The notes under the pieces: model-generated | What the model saw: only the letters and a program-made list of their open reading frames with translations | Database searches by the model: none | Told to the model about the DNA's origin: nothing | In this document: piece by piece, positions 45,811-54,510 of the stretch | Layout: each line of letters begins with the position of its first letter | Numbering within the stretch: the stretch's first letter is position 1 | Translations under genes and position numbers: made by a program | From: Candidatus Omnitrophota bacterium | Lineage (GTDB): Bacteria > Omnitrophota > Gorgyraeia > Velamenicoccales > Velamenicoccaceae | Direction: 5' to 3' | NCBI GenBank assembly: GCA_003451585.1 | Contig: DMEU01000028.1 | Span: 1-56,208, forward strand | Length of the DNA: 56,208 bases

Positions 45811-48117
45811 ATGCGAAAGACAATATTTCCTTTTATTCTAGCCGCGTTATTCTTTTCCAATCCCTTTTTTGCCTATTCTCAGGAAAATACCTCCCAGCTC
45901 GTAAAAGCTGTCGAGGTCAGGGGGAATAAGGCCATAAGCGCAGAGACCATAATGGCTAAGATAAAGACACGGGCAGGCCAGCCTTATTATTCGCAGATCT
46001 CCCGTGATGACATCAAAAGGCTCTATGAAACCGGGTTTTTTTCCGATATCAGTCTTGAGCTTGAAGATGTTGAAGGCGGCGTAAAAGTTGTTTTTAAAGT
46101 AGAGGAGCGTCCGGTGATCGAAGAGGTCAAGATAGAAGGGAACAAAGCCTTGAGCCGGAGCGCGATAATGCGTAAACTTAAGACCAAGGCCGGGCAGTAC
46201 CTCAATCTGGCACTTTTAAAAGAAGATATCGCTGCCATAAAAAATGAATATGAACGCATCGGTATGCCGCATGTAAGCGTAGAGCATAGCGTAGACACCG
46301 ATACGGCCACCAACAAGGTAAAGATCAGCATAAAAATGGGCGAAGGCGAACGTGTGAAGATACGCCGTATTTATGTGGACGGCAACCTGCATTTCAACGA
46401 CAGAAGGATAATAGGCCTTATAAAGACCAGGGCCGCTAGTATTTTAGGCGCAGGATTTTTTAAAGAGGAGCAGTTTGAGGAAGACCTGGAGCGCGTAAAG
46501 GCCTTTTATCTCAAGAACGGCTATTTGGATATTAAGGTCGAATACCGCATGGATTATGATGCCAAAGGATACCTTTATCTAAGGCTCTTGATAGAAGAAG
46601 GTAAACAGTACAGGGTGGGGGGCATAACAATACATGGAAATGAAAAATTTTCCGAGAGCGAGGTTTCAGGCAGCCTGAAAAGTTGTGTTACAGGGAACGT
46701 GTTTACTTATGATGCTCTCGGGGAGGATGTGGCCAATATCCAGGGATTTTATTTCGGCAAAGGCTATATCTTCGTCCAGGTCCGCGAAGTCACTTCTCTT
46801 GACACCGCAACAGGCAAGGTTGATATCAGTTATAATATCGTAGAAAATGAAGTAGCGTATGTCGACAGGATAGATGTACGCGGCAACATCAAGACCCAGG
46901 ATAAGGTCATCCGCAGGGAAATGAGGATAAACCCCGGAGAGCGTTTTGACGGGGATAAGCTTAAGCGCAGCAAAGAGAGGCTTTATAACCTTGGGTTTTT
47001 TGAAGAGGTCAATTATGATACCGAACCCGGGACAGAGCCTAACCAGCGTAATCTCGTGGTAGACGTCAAAGAGGCAAAAACGGGTTCTTTGAGCTTCGGC
47101 GGAGGGTACAGCTCCATTGACCAGTTCGTAGGTTTCGTGGAGATAGAGCAGAAGAATTTTGACTGGAGAAATTGGAAGACGTTTACAGGCGCAGGCCAGA
47201 GTTTGAAGCTCAGAGGCGAGATGGGGTCTGTGCGGCAGAATTTCGAGTTGAGTTTTACCGAGCCATGGATATTCGACCACCCGGTCTCTTTCGGGTTTGA
47301 CCTTTATAAACGGACGCATGACAAAGAATCCGACGTGGGATACGGCTATAAGGAGATAAGGACCGGAGGAGATTTAAGGCTTGGCAAGGAGTTCAATGAA
47401 TATCTAAGGGGCGGGCTGACTTACCGGCTTGAAGAAGTTGATATTTCCAACGTCAGCACAACAGCCACGCCTGATCTTAAGACCGAAGAAGGCAAGAACC
47501 TTATCAGCAGTATGCAGTTCGCCTTGACGCGCGATACTACGGATAATGTATTTAATCCCAGCCGCGGCCTGGTCTTGAGTGGTTCTTATGAGATAGCCGG
47601 AGGGCTATTTGGAGGAGACAAGGATTTTAATAAGTTTTTTGCCCTAGCAGCCCAGTATTTCCCTATATTTTCTAAGAGTGTGCTCCAGCTGCAGGCCAGG
47701 GCAGGTGTGGCCCAGCCGTTTAACGGGCATGAGAAGGTCCCTATTTATGAAAGATTTTACGCAGGCGGAGCAAATACCATAAGGGGCTATGAGGAGAGGA
47801 CCGTAGGCCCTGTCGATGCCCTTACAAAAGATCCCCTGGGCGGAGAGGCTTTATTCGTAGCTAATGCAGAGATCACAGTGCCATTGGTAGAATTTATCAA
47901 GGGCGCTGTTTTTATCGATACCGGAAATGTCTGGTCTGAAGCGTCTGATTTTTGGAAGGGCGGTTTCGGCGAATTTAAGACCGGCATCGGTTTCGGCGTA
48001 AGGGTCAAGACGCCGATAGGGCCGCTGAAACTTGATTACGGCATACCGCTCAATAAACAACCTGGGAAAGAAGACAGGGAAGGAAGATTTCATTTCAGTA
48101 TGAGCCACGGATTTTGA
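45811..48117 (+). CDS. bamA: Outer membrane protein assembly factor BamA
   Basis: 768 residues. Signal peptide (about 1-23), five POTRA domains (about 28-430: VKAVEVRGNKAISAETIMAKIKT, VEEVKIEGN-type, GNLHFNDRRIIGLIK, GNEKFSESEVSGSLK, VRGNIKTQDKVIRREM) and a C-terminal beta-barrel (about 430-768) with the insertase lid motif YAGGANTIRGYEER (the VRGF/Y equivalent IRGY). The last residue is Phe after HFSMSHGF, the usual C-terminal signature. It inserts outer-membrane proteins and proves the cell has an outer membrane. Confidence 0.96.
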   Translation: MRKTIFPFILAALFFSNPFFAYSQENTSQLVKAVEVRGNKAISAETIMAKIKTRAGQPYYSQISRDDIKRLYETGFFSDISLELEDVEGGVKVVFKVEERPVIEEVKIEGNKALSRSAIMRKLKTKAGQYLNLALLKEDIAAIKNEYERIGMPHVSVEHSVDTDTATNKVKISIKMGEGERVKIRRIYVDGNLHFNDRRIIGLIKTRAASILGAGFFKEEQFEEDLERVKAFYLKNGYLDIKVEYRMDYDAKGYLYLRLLIEEGKQYRVGGITIHGNEKFSESEVSGSLKSCVTGNVFTYDALGEDVANIQGFYFGKGYIFVQVREVTSLDTATGKVDISYNIVENEVAYVDRIDVRGNIKTQDKVIRREMRINPGERFDGDKLKRSKERLYNLGFFEEVNYDTEPGTEPNQRNLVVDVKEAKTGSLSFGGGYSSIDQFVGFVEIEQKNFDWRNWKTFTGAGQSLKLRGEMGSVRQNFELSFTEPWIFDHPVSFGFDLYKRTHDKESDVGYGYKEIRTGGDLRLGKEFNEYLRGGLTYRLEEVDISNVSTTATPDLKTEEGKNLISSMQFALTRDTTDNVFNPSRGLVLSGSYEIAGGLFGGDKDFNKFFALAAQYFPIFSKSVLQLQARAGVAQPFNGHEKVPIYERFYAGGANTIRGYEERTVGPVDALTKDPLGGEALFVANAEITVPLVEFIKGAVFIDTGNVWSEASDFWKGGFGEFKTGIGFGVRVKTPIGPLKLDYGIPLNKQPGKEDREGRFHFSMSHGF

Positions 48118-48138
48118 GCACCTTTAAGTTAGCCGTAG

Positions 48139-48224
48139 GCGTATTCAGTGAAATCCCGCCGAATACGCTAAAATTATGGTGCGGAATTTTAACGCGGTTT
48201 TTGAGGCGGGATAACCAAAAGGAG
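48139..48224 (+). promoter_or_regulatory. Structured leader before skp (candidate)
   Basis: Stem GCGTATTC/GAATACGC (48139-48146, 48161-48168); its loop holds CCCGCC (48155-48160), which can pair with GGCGGG (48205-48210) directly before the Shine-Dalgarno AAAAGGAGG. This could be a pseudoknot controlling translation. Confidence 0.35.
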
Positions 48225-48231
48225 GAATCAG

Positions 48232-48756
48232 ATGTGCAAGAGAAATGTGAAAGTGGTGTTTGGGGTTTTGGCTATAATGTTCTTCGGGTTTACATGTAAT
48301 GCCTTTGCTGCCGGCAAGATAGGCTATGTCGATCTGTCCCAGACATTCGACAAATATGAAAAGACGAAAGTTTATGACGAGACGCTGGCTTCTACGCAAG
48401 GCGATAAGGAGAAGGAGCTGGAAAAAATATCTGGTGAGATAAAGGGTATCGAAGATAAGATGTCTTTATTGAGCGAGAAAGAGAAGGCCACAAAGCAGAA
48501 GGAATTAGAAGACAAGAACAATAAGCTCAAAACGATGGGACAGCAGATAGCCCTGGACTTAAGAAAAGAGCGTGATGAAAAGCTCAAAGAGATCTTGCAG
48601 GATATTGAGAAGGTCATACAGTCATATGCGCAGAAGAACGGCTACGACTTTATTTTAAATGACAGGGTGTTGCTCTATGGCGCGGCAAGCGCGGATGTAA
48701 CACAGGATATCGTAGATCTGCTTAACGCTGATTATAAAAAAACCGGTAAGAAATAA
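48232..48756 (+). CDS. skp: Skp/OmpH-family periplasmic chaperone
   Basis: 174 residues. Signal peptide (about 1-26, NAFAAG), then KIGYVDLSQTFDKYEKTK, a long charged coiled coil (about 50-130) and the C-terminal QKNGYDFILNDRVLLYGAASADVT, all typical of Skp/OmpH. It holds unfolded outer-membrane proteins for BamA. AAAAGGAGG precedes the ATG. It follows bamA by about 114 bases and precedes lpxD by 30. Confidence 0.93.
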   Translation: MCKRNVKVVFGVLAIMFFGFTCNAFAAGKIGYVDLSQTFDKYEKTKVYDETLASTQGDKEKELEKISGEIKGIEDKMSLLSEKEKATKQKELEDKNNKLKTMGQQIALDLRKERDEKLKEILQDIEKVIQSYAQKNGYDFILNDRVLLYGAASADVTQDIVDLLNADYKKTGKK

Positions 48757-48786
48757 GCTGTCCGCCGGATAATTTAATTTTTCAGG

Positions 48787-49830
48787 ATGCCTAAGACTCT
48801 AAAAGAGATCGCAGCGCTTATCGACGGCGAGATCGTAGGAGATGACTCAGTCATCGTTGCCGGGGCAAGCGGTATTAAAGAGGCCAAAGATGGGGATATA
48901 ACGTTCGTAGCTAATCCCCGTTATGTGGCGCTTATTAATGAGACCGCCGCGTCCGTTATAATCACTTCGCTTGAAGTTACCCGGGCTTTGAAACCCATCA
49001 TCAGGGTCAAGGACCCGTCTTTTGCATTTGCAAAAGTGGTGGCGTCGTTTTATCCTGTTGAAGTCAAACATCCCAAGGGTGTCCACAGTACAGCAATTAT
49101 CGCCAAGACCGCCAAGGTCGGCCAGGGTGTAGGCATAGGCCCGTATGTTGTTATTGAGGATAACGCGGTAATAGGCGACAATACTATAATTTATTCGGGA
49201 TGTTTTATAGGCAGCAGTACCAGGATCGGGAGCGATTGCCTGATCTGGGCGAATGTGTCCATCCGTGAAAGGGTTGAGATCGGTAATAGGGTGTTTATCC
49301 AGAGCGGTGCGGTCATAGGCTCAGAGGGATTTGGTTATGCCAATATCGACGGCAGTTATAAGCTGATACCTCAGGTGGGTACCGTATTGATAGAGGATGA
49401 TGTGGAGATAGGCGCCAATACAACCATCGACAGGGCGCGTTTTGATAAGACTATTATAGGCCGCGGCACAAAAATAGATAATCTGGTGCAGATAGCGCAT
49501 AATGTTGTTATCGGCCGGAATTCCATTATAGTGGCCCAGGCTGGTATATCAGGCAGCACACATATCGGGGATAATGTGACTATTGCCGGCCAGGCCGGGC
49601 TTGTGGGGCATATCGATATCGGTGACGGGGCTGTTTTGGCGGCGCAGGCAGGGGTGATGAAATCAGTTGCGCCCAAGACGATGGTCTCCGGTTATCCGGC
49701 GCGGCCGCACCATGAGGCGATGCGTATATACGCGGCGATGGGCCGGCTTCCGGATCTTGTAAAGGCCTTGAATGAATTGAAGAAAAAAATGGAGATAGTT
49801 GAAAAAGCGTTAAGTGAACGGAATTTTTGA
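48787..49830 (+). CDS. lpxD: UDP-3-O-(3-hydroxyacyl)glucosamine N-acyltransferase
   Basis: 347 residues. Third enzyme of lipid A synthesis. N-terminal uridine-binding domain (about 1-100), left-handed beta-helix of hexapeptide repeats (about 105-290), with the active region QIAHNVVIGRNSIIVAQAGISGSTHIGDNV including the catalytic His, and a C-terminal helix. The stop overlaps the beginning of the lpxC-fabZ frame. ATG at 48787 is preceded by a weak site. Confidence 0.95.
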   Translation: MPKTLKEIAALIDGEIVGDDSVIVAGASGIKEAKDGDITFVANPRYVALINETAASVIITSLEVTRALKPIIRVKDPSFAFAKVVASFYPVEVKHPKGVHSTAIIAKTAKVGQGVGIGPYVVIEDNAVIGDNTIIYSGCFIGSSTRIGSDCLIWANVSIRERVEIGNRVFIQSGAVIGSEGFGYANIDGSYKLIPQVGTVLIEDDVEIGANTTIDRARFDKTIIGRGTKIDNLVQIAHNVVIGRNSIIVAQAGISGSTHIGDNVTIAGQAGLVGHIDIGDGAVLAAQAGVMKSVAPKTMVSGYPARPHHEAMRIYAAMGRLPDLVKALNELKKKMEIVEKALSERNF

Positions 49831-49844
49831 ATGAGAGGGGTAAA

Positions 49845-51155
49845 TTGCAAAGGACGATAAAAGAAGAGATAAGTGTAGAGGGAGTGGGGCTGCATACAGG
49901 CAATTCCGCAAAAATGACTTTTAAGCCTCTTGGTACGGACATGGGTATAATTTTTCAGCGGGTGGACTTGCCCGAACGGCCAATGTTTAAGGCTGATGTC
50001 AATTCTTTACTTTGCATGAAGAAGAACCCCAGGCGGACGACTATATGCGGAGTCTCGGCAGAGGTGCAGACCGTAGAACACCTTCTGGCGGCCTTCAGCG
50101 GCTTAGGCATAGATAATATTTTAGTCGAGATCAGCAATGCTGAAGTCCCTGGGCTTGACGGCAGCGCGCTGAGCTACGTAGAAGCGATAAAAAAAGCCGG
50201 CATAGCAGAACAAGGGGCGTCGCGCCGTACATATAAAGTCACATCGCCTCTTTGGGCTTCTGACGAAGATTCTTCCATCGTTGTACTGCCTTATCCAGAG
50301 TTCAGGATATCCTACACTTTAAGTTACGCGCATCCCGCCTTAGGCAATCAATTCATGGATATAGTATGGAACAGGGAGGCGTTTGAGAATGAGGTCGCCC
50401 CTGCTCGTACTTTTTGCCTTCAGCAAGAGGCTGACGCGCTGGTCAAAAGTGGGTTAGGCAAGGGTGCCAATTATGACAATACCCTTGTAGTTTCAGATAC
50501 CGGGGTCATCAAGAATAAATTGCGTTTTGAGAACGAGTTTATCCGTCATAAGATACTTGATCTGGCAGGAGATCTCTATCTCTTGGGTATGCCGATAAAA
50601 GGCCATGTTATCGCGATAAAGAGCGGCCATACTTTGAATATGAAGCTTGTGCAAAAGATAAAGTCTCAAATGGAACGCGAGCTCATGGTGGCCATAAAGT
50701 CAGTCGAGGGCTGTAGCAAAGACCAAGAGATCGACGCGATGACGATCATGAAGATATTGCCTCACCGTTATCCATTTTTGTTGGTTGACAAGGTTGTTTC
50801 TGTTGATGAGGGTAAGAGTGCTGTCGGCATAAAGAATGTTACTATTAATGAGAGCTTTTTCCAGGGGCATTTCCCCGGCCGGCCGGTGATGCCTGGTGTT
50901 TTGATCGTTGAGGCTATGGCGCAGGTGGGCGGAGTATTGATGTTGAGTCCGGCGCAAAACCGTGGCAAGCTCGCGTTCTTTATGGCCGCAGACAATGTCA
51001 AATTCAGAAAGCCCGTTGTCCCCGGAGACCAGCTAAGGATAGAGGTCGAAGTAGGAAAACTGCGTTCAAAGACAGGACAGGTCAAGACAAGGGCATTGGT
51101 GGACGGCGAGGTTGCAGCTGAAGGCGAGTTGATGTTCGCCCTGGTGGATAAATAA
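49845..51155 (+). CDS. lpxC-fabZ: LpxC-FabZ fusion: UDP-3-O-acyl-GlcNAc deacetylase / 3-hydroxyacyl-ACP dehydratase
   Basis: 436 residues. LpxC part (about 1-290): QRTIKEEISVEGVGLHTG, zinc-binding VEHLLAAFSGLGIDNI near 75-90, and HKILDLAGDLYLLG near 240. FabZ part (about 300-436): MKILPHRYPFLLVDKVV and catalytic GHFPGRPVMPGVLIVEAMAQ. The fusion joins lipid A deacetylation with fatty-acid dehydration and is known from Bacteroidota and related groups. I chose TTG at 49845 because GAGAGGGG lies 5-12 bases upstream and the family N-terminus follows; an in-frame TTG 18 bases upstream lies within lpxD's end. Confidence 0.95.
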   Translation: MQRTIKEEISVEGVGLHTGNSAKMTFKPLGTDMGIIFQRVDLPERPMFKADVNSLLCMKKNPRRTTICGVSAEVQTVEHLLAAFSGLGIDNILVEISNAEVPGLDGSALSYVEAIKKAGIAEQGASRRTYKVTSPLWASDEDSSIVVLPYPEFRISYTLSYAHPALGNQFMDIVWNREAFENEVAPARTFCLQQEADALVKSGLGKGANYDNTLVVSDTGVIKNKLRFENEFIRHKILDLAGDLYLLGMPIKGHVIAIKSGHTLNMKLVQKIKSQMERELMVAIKSVEGCSKDQEIDAMTIMKILPHRYPFLLVDKVVSVDEGKSAVGIKNVTINESFFQGHFPGRPVMPGVLIVEAMAQVGGVLMLSPAQNRGKLAFFMAADNVKFRKPVVPGDQLRIEVEVGKLRSKTGQVKTRALVDGEVAAEGELMFALVDK

Positions 51156-51931
51156 TGGCTACAAAGATACATCCTACCGCTATTGTATCAAGCGCTGCGC
51201 ATCTTGACCAGGATGTCGAGATAGGGCCATATGCGGTTATAGGGGATGGCGTTAAACTTGGCAGCGGGGTGAAAGTGGCCAGTTTCGCCGTGATCGAGAA
51301 TGACACTACTATCGGCAGCGGCTCTGAGATCTTTACCGGAGCGGTTATAGGCAGCATCCCGCAGGATCTAAAATATGACGGCGCTAAAAGTTCTGTCGTG
51401 ATAGGAGAAAATAACATAATACGCGAATATGTTACGATAAATCTGAGCACGGCAGAAGGCAGTAAAACTATCGTCGGAAATAGTAATCTTATTATGGCCT
51501 ACAGCCATGTCGCGCATGATTGCGTAGTCGGCAATAATTGCATAATAGCCAATAGCGGCACTCTTGCAGGCCACGTAACATTGGAAGACAGGGTAGTAGT
51601 AGGCGGATTGGTGGCTATACATCAGTTTGTCAGGGTAGGGATCATGTCTATCATAGGCGGCTGCTCTAAGGTGGTGACCGATATTCCTCCGTATTCGACA
51701 TGTGACGGCCACCCTGCCAGGTTCTATGGCCTTAATCTTGTCGGCCTAAGGAGGGGCGGAGTAAAGCCGGAAGTTATGCAGAACATCAAGGCCGCGTATA
51801 AAATTTATTACCAGTCAGGACTGGCAAAGGCGCACGCCTTAGAAGAGATCAAAAAGACCATTCAGCCTTCCACAGAGATCAACCGCATCGTAGATTTCAT
51901 ATCGTCTTCGCAAAGAGGGTTGTGTCATTGA
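51155..51931 (+). CDS. lpxA: UDP-N-acetylglucosamine O-acyltransferase
   Basis: 258 residues. First enzyme of lipid A synthesis. KIHPTAIVSSAAHLDQDVEIGPYAVIG opens the beta-helix; the region with HDCVVGNNCIIANSGTLAGHVTLEDRVVVGG carries the catalytic His. The C-terminal helical domain is complete. It overlaps fabZ's stop by one base and lpxI by 10 bases, so translation is coupled. Confidence 0.96.
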   Translation: MATKIHPTAIVSSAAHLDQDVEIGPYAVIGDGVKLGSGVKVASFAVIENDTTIGSGSEIFTGAVIGSIPQDLKYDGAKSSVVIGENNIIREYVTINLSTAEGSKTIVGNSNLIMAYSHVAHDCVVGNNCIIANSGTLAGHVTLEDRVVVGGLVAIHQFVRVGIMSIIGGCSKVVTDIPPYSTCDGHPARFYGLNLVGLRRGGVKPEVMQNIKAAYKIYYQSGLAKAHALEEIKKTIQPSTEINRIVDFISSSQRGLCH

Positions 51932-52746
51932 GCGAGCTTAACGGCATTAAGAAAATAGGCCTCATCGCGGGGAACGGCCGCTTCCCGCTTTTGTTCGCCG
52001 CGACCGCCAAGCGCCACGGTTTAGACGTAATTGCTATAGCCATTAAAAAAGATACATCCCGCCTTATCACGCCTATCGTCAATAAAGTCTATTGGCTGGG
52101 CCTTAAAGATTACGCCCGCATGTTCGATATCTTTAAAAGCGAGGGTATAGAGAAGGTGATAATGGCAGGCCAGGTGAATCCAAAAAACCTTTTCTATAAG
52201 GATGTAGGGGATGAGGCGCTAAAGAAACTTCTTGCCGCTATCCAGGACAAAAGGCCTGATACTGTTTTTGGCGCTGTCGCCGGCCAACTCGCGCAGCATA
52301 ATATAGAATTGATCGATTCCACATTTTTGCTTGAAGATCTTATGGCAAAAAAAGGTGTCCTGACGTGCCTGGAGCCTGATGCCCGGACCTGGGAAGATAT
52401 ACGTTTTGGTTTTGATATGGCAAAGAAGATAGCAGGCCTTGATGTCGGCCAAACCCTGGTCGTAAAAAACGGGGCCATTGTGGCCGTGGAAGCCATAGAG
52501 GGTACGGATGCGGCTATTTTGCGTGGCGGAAAGCTCGCGGCCGGAGGTATCGTCGTGGTCAAGGTAAGTAAGCCCAATCAGGATATGCGTTTTGACGTGC
52601 CGGTGGTGGGCCCGCGCACTATTGGGCGCATGGCCAGAGTACGCGCAAAGTGCCTGGCGATAGAGGCCGGTAAGACCATAGTAATAGATAAAGAGCTCAG
52701 CGTGAGGTCCGCTGAAAAAAATAATATAAGCATCGTAGCGCTATAG
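51922..52746 (+). CDS. lpxI: UDP-2,3-diacylglucosamine pyrophosphatase LpxI
   Basis: 274 residues of the DUF1009/LpxI family, which replaces LpxH in alphaproteobacteria, many PVC and other bacteria. GLIAGNGRFPLLFAATAKRHGLDV near 12-35 and the C-terminal domain with ILRGGKLAAGGIVVVKVSKPNQDMRFDVPVVGPRTI are complete. GTG at 51922 overlaps lpxA by 10 bases; TTG at 51928 is an alternative with a 4-base overlap. It makes lipid X in the next lipid A step. Confidence 0.93.
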   Translation: MSLSELNGIKKIGLIAGNGRFPLLFAATAKRHGLDVIAIAIKKDTSRLITPIVNKVYWLGLKDYARMFDIFKSEGIEKVIMAGQVNPKNLFYKDVGDEALKKLLAAIQDKRPDTVFGAVAGQLAQHNIELIDSTFLLEDLMAKKGVLTCLEPDARTWEDIRFGFDMAKKIAGLDVGQTLVVKNGAIVAVEAIEGTDAAILRGGKLAAGGIVVVKVSKPNQDMRFDVPVVGPRTIGRMARVRAKCLAIEAGKTIVIDKELSVRSAEKNNISIVAL

Positions 52747-52757
52747 GCCATCGGGTA

Positions 52758-52786
52758 TTGACAAACGCCCGAAAACTTTGTAGAAT
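52758..52786 (+). promoter_or_regulatory. Promoter of the CBM48 gene
   Basis: TTGACA (52758-52763), 17-base spacer, TAGAAT (52781-52786), 25 bases before the ATG. Confidence 0.8.
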
Positions 52787-52811
52787 GAAAAAATATAAAA
52801 GGAGGCGTATT

Positions 52812-53087
52812 ATGGCGAAGAAGATAGAACCAAGGAAGGTTGAATTTAAGATCTCTGCCCCTGATGCCGGATGGGTGGGTATAGCCGGAGATTTTAACGG
52901 CTGGAAACCGGATGCTCTGGCGGCCCAGAAGGATAAGAAGGGCGTATGGAAGGCGACTTTGACCGTACCCACGGGTACATATGAGTATAAGTTTGTATTA
53001 GATGGCTCCTGGATAACAGACCCGTCATGCTCGCGCCGCGCCATTAATTCCTTCGGGACGGAGAATTCTGTTTTAGTCGTTAAATGA
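52812..53087 (+). CDS. CBM48 / AMPK-type glycogen-binding domain protein
   Basis: 91 residues, nearly the whole length of a CBM48 domain: VEFKISAPDAGWVGIAGDFNGWKP near 9-32, WKATLTVPTGTYEYKFVLDG near 44-63, WITDPSCSRRAINSFGTENSVLVV. The conserved Trp and Lys residues that bind alpha-glucans are in place. No catalytic domain follows, so it is a free-standing carbohydrate-binding or AMPK-beta-like regulatory protein. I chose ATG 52812 because GGAGGCG lies upstream; a frame 54 bases longer begins within the promoter. Confidence 0.85.
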   Translation: MAKKIEPRKVEFKISAPDAGWVGIAGDFNGWKPDALAAQKDKKGVWKATLTVPTGTYEYKFVLDGSWITDPSCSRRAINSFGTENSVLVVK

Positions 53088-53123
53088 AACAAAGGTGAAA
53101 CTTACTTTAAAGAGGGATCTATA

Positions 53124-53155
53124 ATAGGGATAGCATTCAGCTATCCCTATTTTTA
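53124..53155 (+). terminator. Rho-independent terminator after the CBM48 gene
   Basis: 11-bp stem ATAGGGATAGC/GCTATCCCTAT (53124-53134, 53140-53150), five-base loop, T-rich tail. Confidence 0.9.
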
Positions 53156-53184
53156 TCTGTCTTCTTAGTGATATAGAGGTACAT

Positions 53185-53904
53185 ATGAAATATGTATACG
53201 GCCCGGTCAGATCGCGCAGATTAGGGTTTTCGCTGGGGATAACCACGGTGCCTTATAAGGTCTGCAGTTTTGACTGCGTTTATTGCCAGCTTAGTAAGAC
53301 GACCAACAAGACGCTGGAGAGAAGAGGATATGTAGATGAAAAAGATATCTTGGCCGAGGTGCACACATTTTTTGAGAACAAGCCGCAAGGTCTAAAAGTC
53401 GACTTCATCTCTTTCTCCGGTTCAGGTGAACCTACGCTGAATTCTCACCTGGGGAGCCTTATAAAGGGTATCCGTAAGATAACGGATATCCCGATCGTCC
53501 TTATCACTAACAGTTCAACGCTGGTCGAACCGCTGGTGCGCCGCCAGGCCGCAGGTGTCGACCTCATCATACCGTCGCTTGATGCGGTTACGCAAAAGGA
53601 ATTCGAGCGGATAGAAAGGCCTGTAAAGGGGCTCAAGATCAACAGGATCATAGACGGCCTTATCGCGTTTAAAAAAATATTCAAAGGCCGTATGTGGCTT
53701 GAAGTGATGCTGGTGCGCGGCATCAATGACTCTACGGATTATTTGAGAAAAATAAAAAAAGTTGCGGACAGGATAAAGCCTGACAGGGTGCAGATCAATG
53801 TGCCTGTGCGCCCTCCGGCAGAACTTTGGGTGAAGCCGCCTTGCCCGGCCGTGTTAAAAAAGGCAAAAGAGATATTTGGTGAAAACTGCGATATTGTCTG
53901 CTAG
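53185..53904 (+). CDS. Radical SAM protein of the COG0731 (YgiQ-small/MoaA-like) group
   Basis: 239 residues. MKYVYGPVRSRRLGFSLGI begins the family; the cluster motif is CSFDCVYCQL (C-x3-C-x2-C). ISFSGSGEPTLNSHLG is the SAM-binding GGE-like motif. The size and order of segments match small radical SAM Fe-S oxidoreductases of unknown substrate in anaerobes. C-terminal residues are CDIVC, a Cys pair at the end. No partner gene is adjacent. The function cannot be assigned. Confidence 0.85.
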   Translation: MKYVYGPVRSRRLGFSLGITTVPYKVCSFDCVYCQLSKTTNKTLERRGYVDEKDILAEVHTFFENKPQGLKVDFISFSGSGEPTLNSHLGSLIKGIRKITDIPIVLITNSSTLVEPLVRRQAAGVDLIIPSLDAVTQKEFERIERPVKGLKINRIIDGLIAFKKIFKGRMWLEVMLVRGINDSTDYLRKIKKVADRIKPDRVQINVPVRPPAELWVKPPCPAVLKKAKEIFGENCDIVC

Positions 53905-53911
53905 ATATTGT

Positions 53912-54009
53912 GCCCATAGCTCACGCCGATGGTTCTCTACCATCGGCACTTCGCGGCGAAACAAAAGATGTTTCGCCTTGTCGCTGGATATAAGGAGTTT
54001 GAGCTATGG
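53912..54009 (+). repeat. Hairpin element flanked by copies of the tRNA-Arg 5' end
   Basis: Starts with GCCCATAGCTCA (53912-53923), identical to the 5' part of tRNA-Arg, and ends with its inverse TGAGCTATGG (54000-54009). Inside are two perfect 8-bp hairpins: 53925-53932/53940-53947 and 53955-53962/53970-53977. No protein is encoded. Confidence 0.8.
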
Positions 54010-54024
54010 TTTACATTTAAAATT

Positions 54025-54097
54025 GCGCCCATAGCTCAATGGATAGAGCGCTAGCCTTCGGAGCTGGGCGTTGGGGGTTCGAGTCCCTCTGGGCGCG
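54025..54097 (+). tRNA. tRNA-Arg (anticodon TCG)
   Basis: Acceptor GCGCCCA/TGGGCGC with G discriminator, D-arm AGCTC..GAGC, anticodon stem CTAGC/GCTGG with loop CTTCGGA giving TCG, T-arm GGGGG-TTCGAGT-CCCTC. The CCA is not encoded. It lies 22 bases before a PilZ gene. Confidence 0.92.
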
Positions 54098-54118
54098 AGG
54101 TTTAAAGAAAGGGGTTTT

Positions 54119-54487
54119 ATGGCACACAAGAAAGATAATAGGAAGGTAAAGAGGGTGCCGGTCGGGTATGACTTGTTGTATAAGGTGGATGGGCAGCCGG
54201 AAGTCCATCTTAAGTATGGCAGGTGCACCAGCATGTTCGATCTAAGTGAAGGCGGCATGGCTATATATACCGAGAGGCCACTGGCCGTAGGCACAGAACT
54301 CGATATTACTTTCCATGTGATCTTTAAGGATAGGCAGTCTCCGCCTATGGAGGCCAAAGGCAGGGTGGCCTATTGCGCGCCTCTGCCAAAGGAAAAGACA
54401 TATCGGCTTGGTGTCGAGTTTACTCACATCTTGCCGAAGGACAGAGAAGAAATTACCAGCCTCGTAAAGACCAAGCCGACCTTTTAG
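54119..54487 (+). CDS. PilZ-domain protein
   Basis: 122 residues, a single PilZ domain. RKVKRVPVGYDLLYKVDG near 8-25 contains the R-x3-R region; SMFDLSEGGMAIYTE near 38-52 contains D-x-S-x2-G-G; GVEFTHILPKDREEITSLV closes the domain. These bind cyclic di-GMP. I chose the ATG at 54119 after GGGGTTTT because a longer frame would start in the tRNA-Arg gene. It is probably a soluble c-di-GMP effector, possibly for motility or surface functions. The end of the gene runs into a tRNA-like fragment. Confidence 0.9.
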   Translation: MAHKKDNRKVKRVPVGYDLLYKVDGQPEVHLKYGRCTSMFDLSEGGMAIYTERPLAVGTELDITFHVIFKDRQSPPMEAKGRVAYCAPLPKEKTYRLGVEFTHILPKDREEITSLVKTKPTF

Positions 54488-54510
54488 GTTCGAATCCATG
54501 AGGGGCTCAT
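54486..54510 (+). repeat. tRNA-Lys 3'-end-like fragment on the opposite strand
   Basis: AGGTTCGAATCC (54486-54497) equals the T-arm of tRNA-Lys (which is on the minus strand) and GGCTCA (54504-54509) equals its 3' end. It begins at the stop codon of the PilZ gene. Confidence 0.7.

Noticed and set aside
48114..48299. 61-codon frame between bamA and skp
   Set aside because: It overlaps skp in another frame and covers the structured leader; no support as a protein.
54071..54118. Longer PilZ protein frame
   Set aside because: It begins inside the tRNA-Arg gene; the ATG at 54119 is the plausible start.
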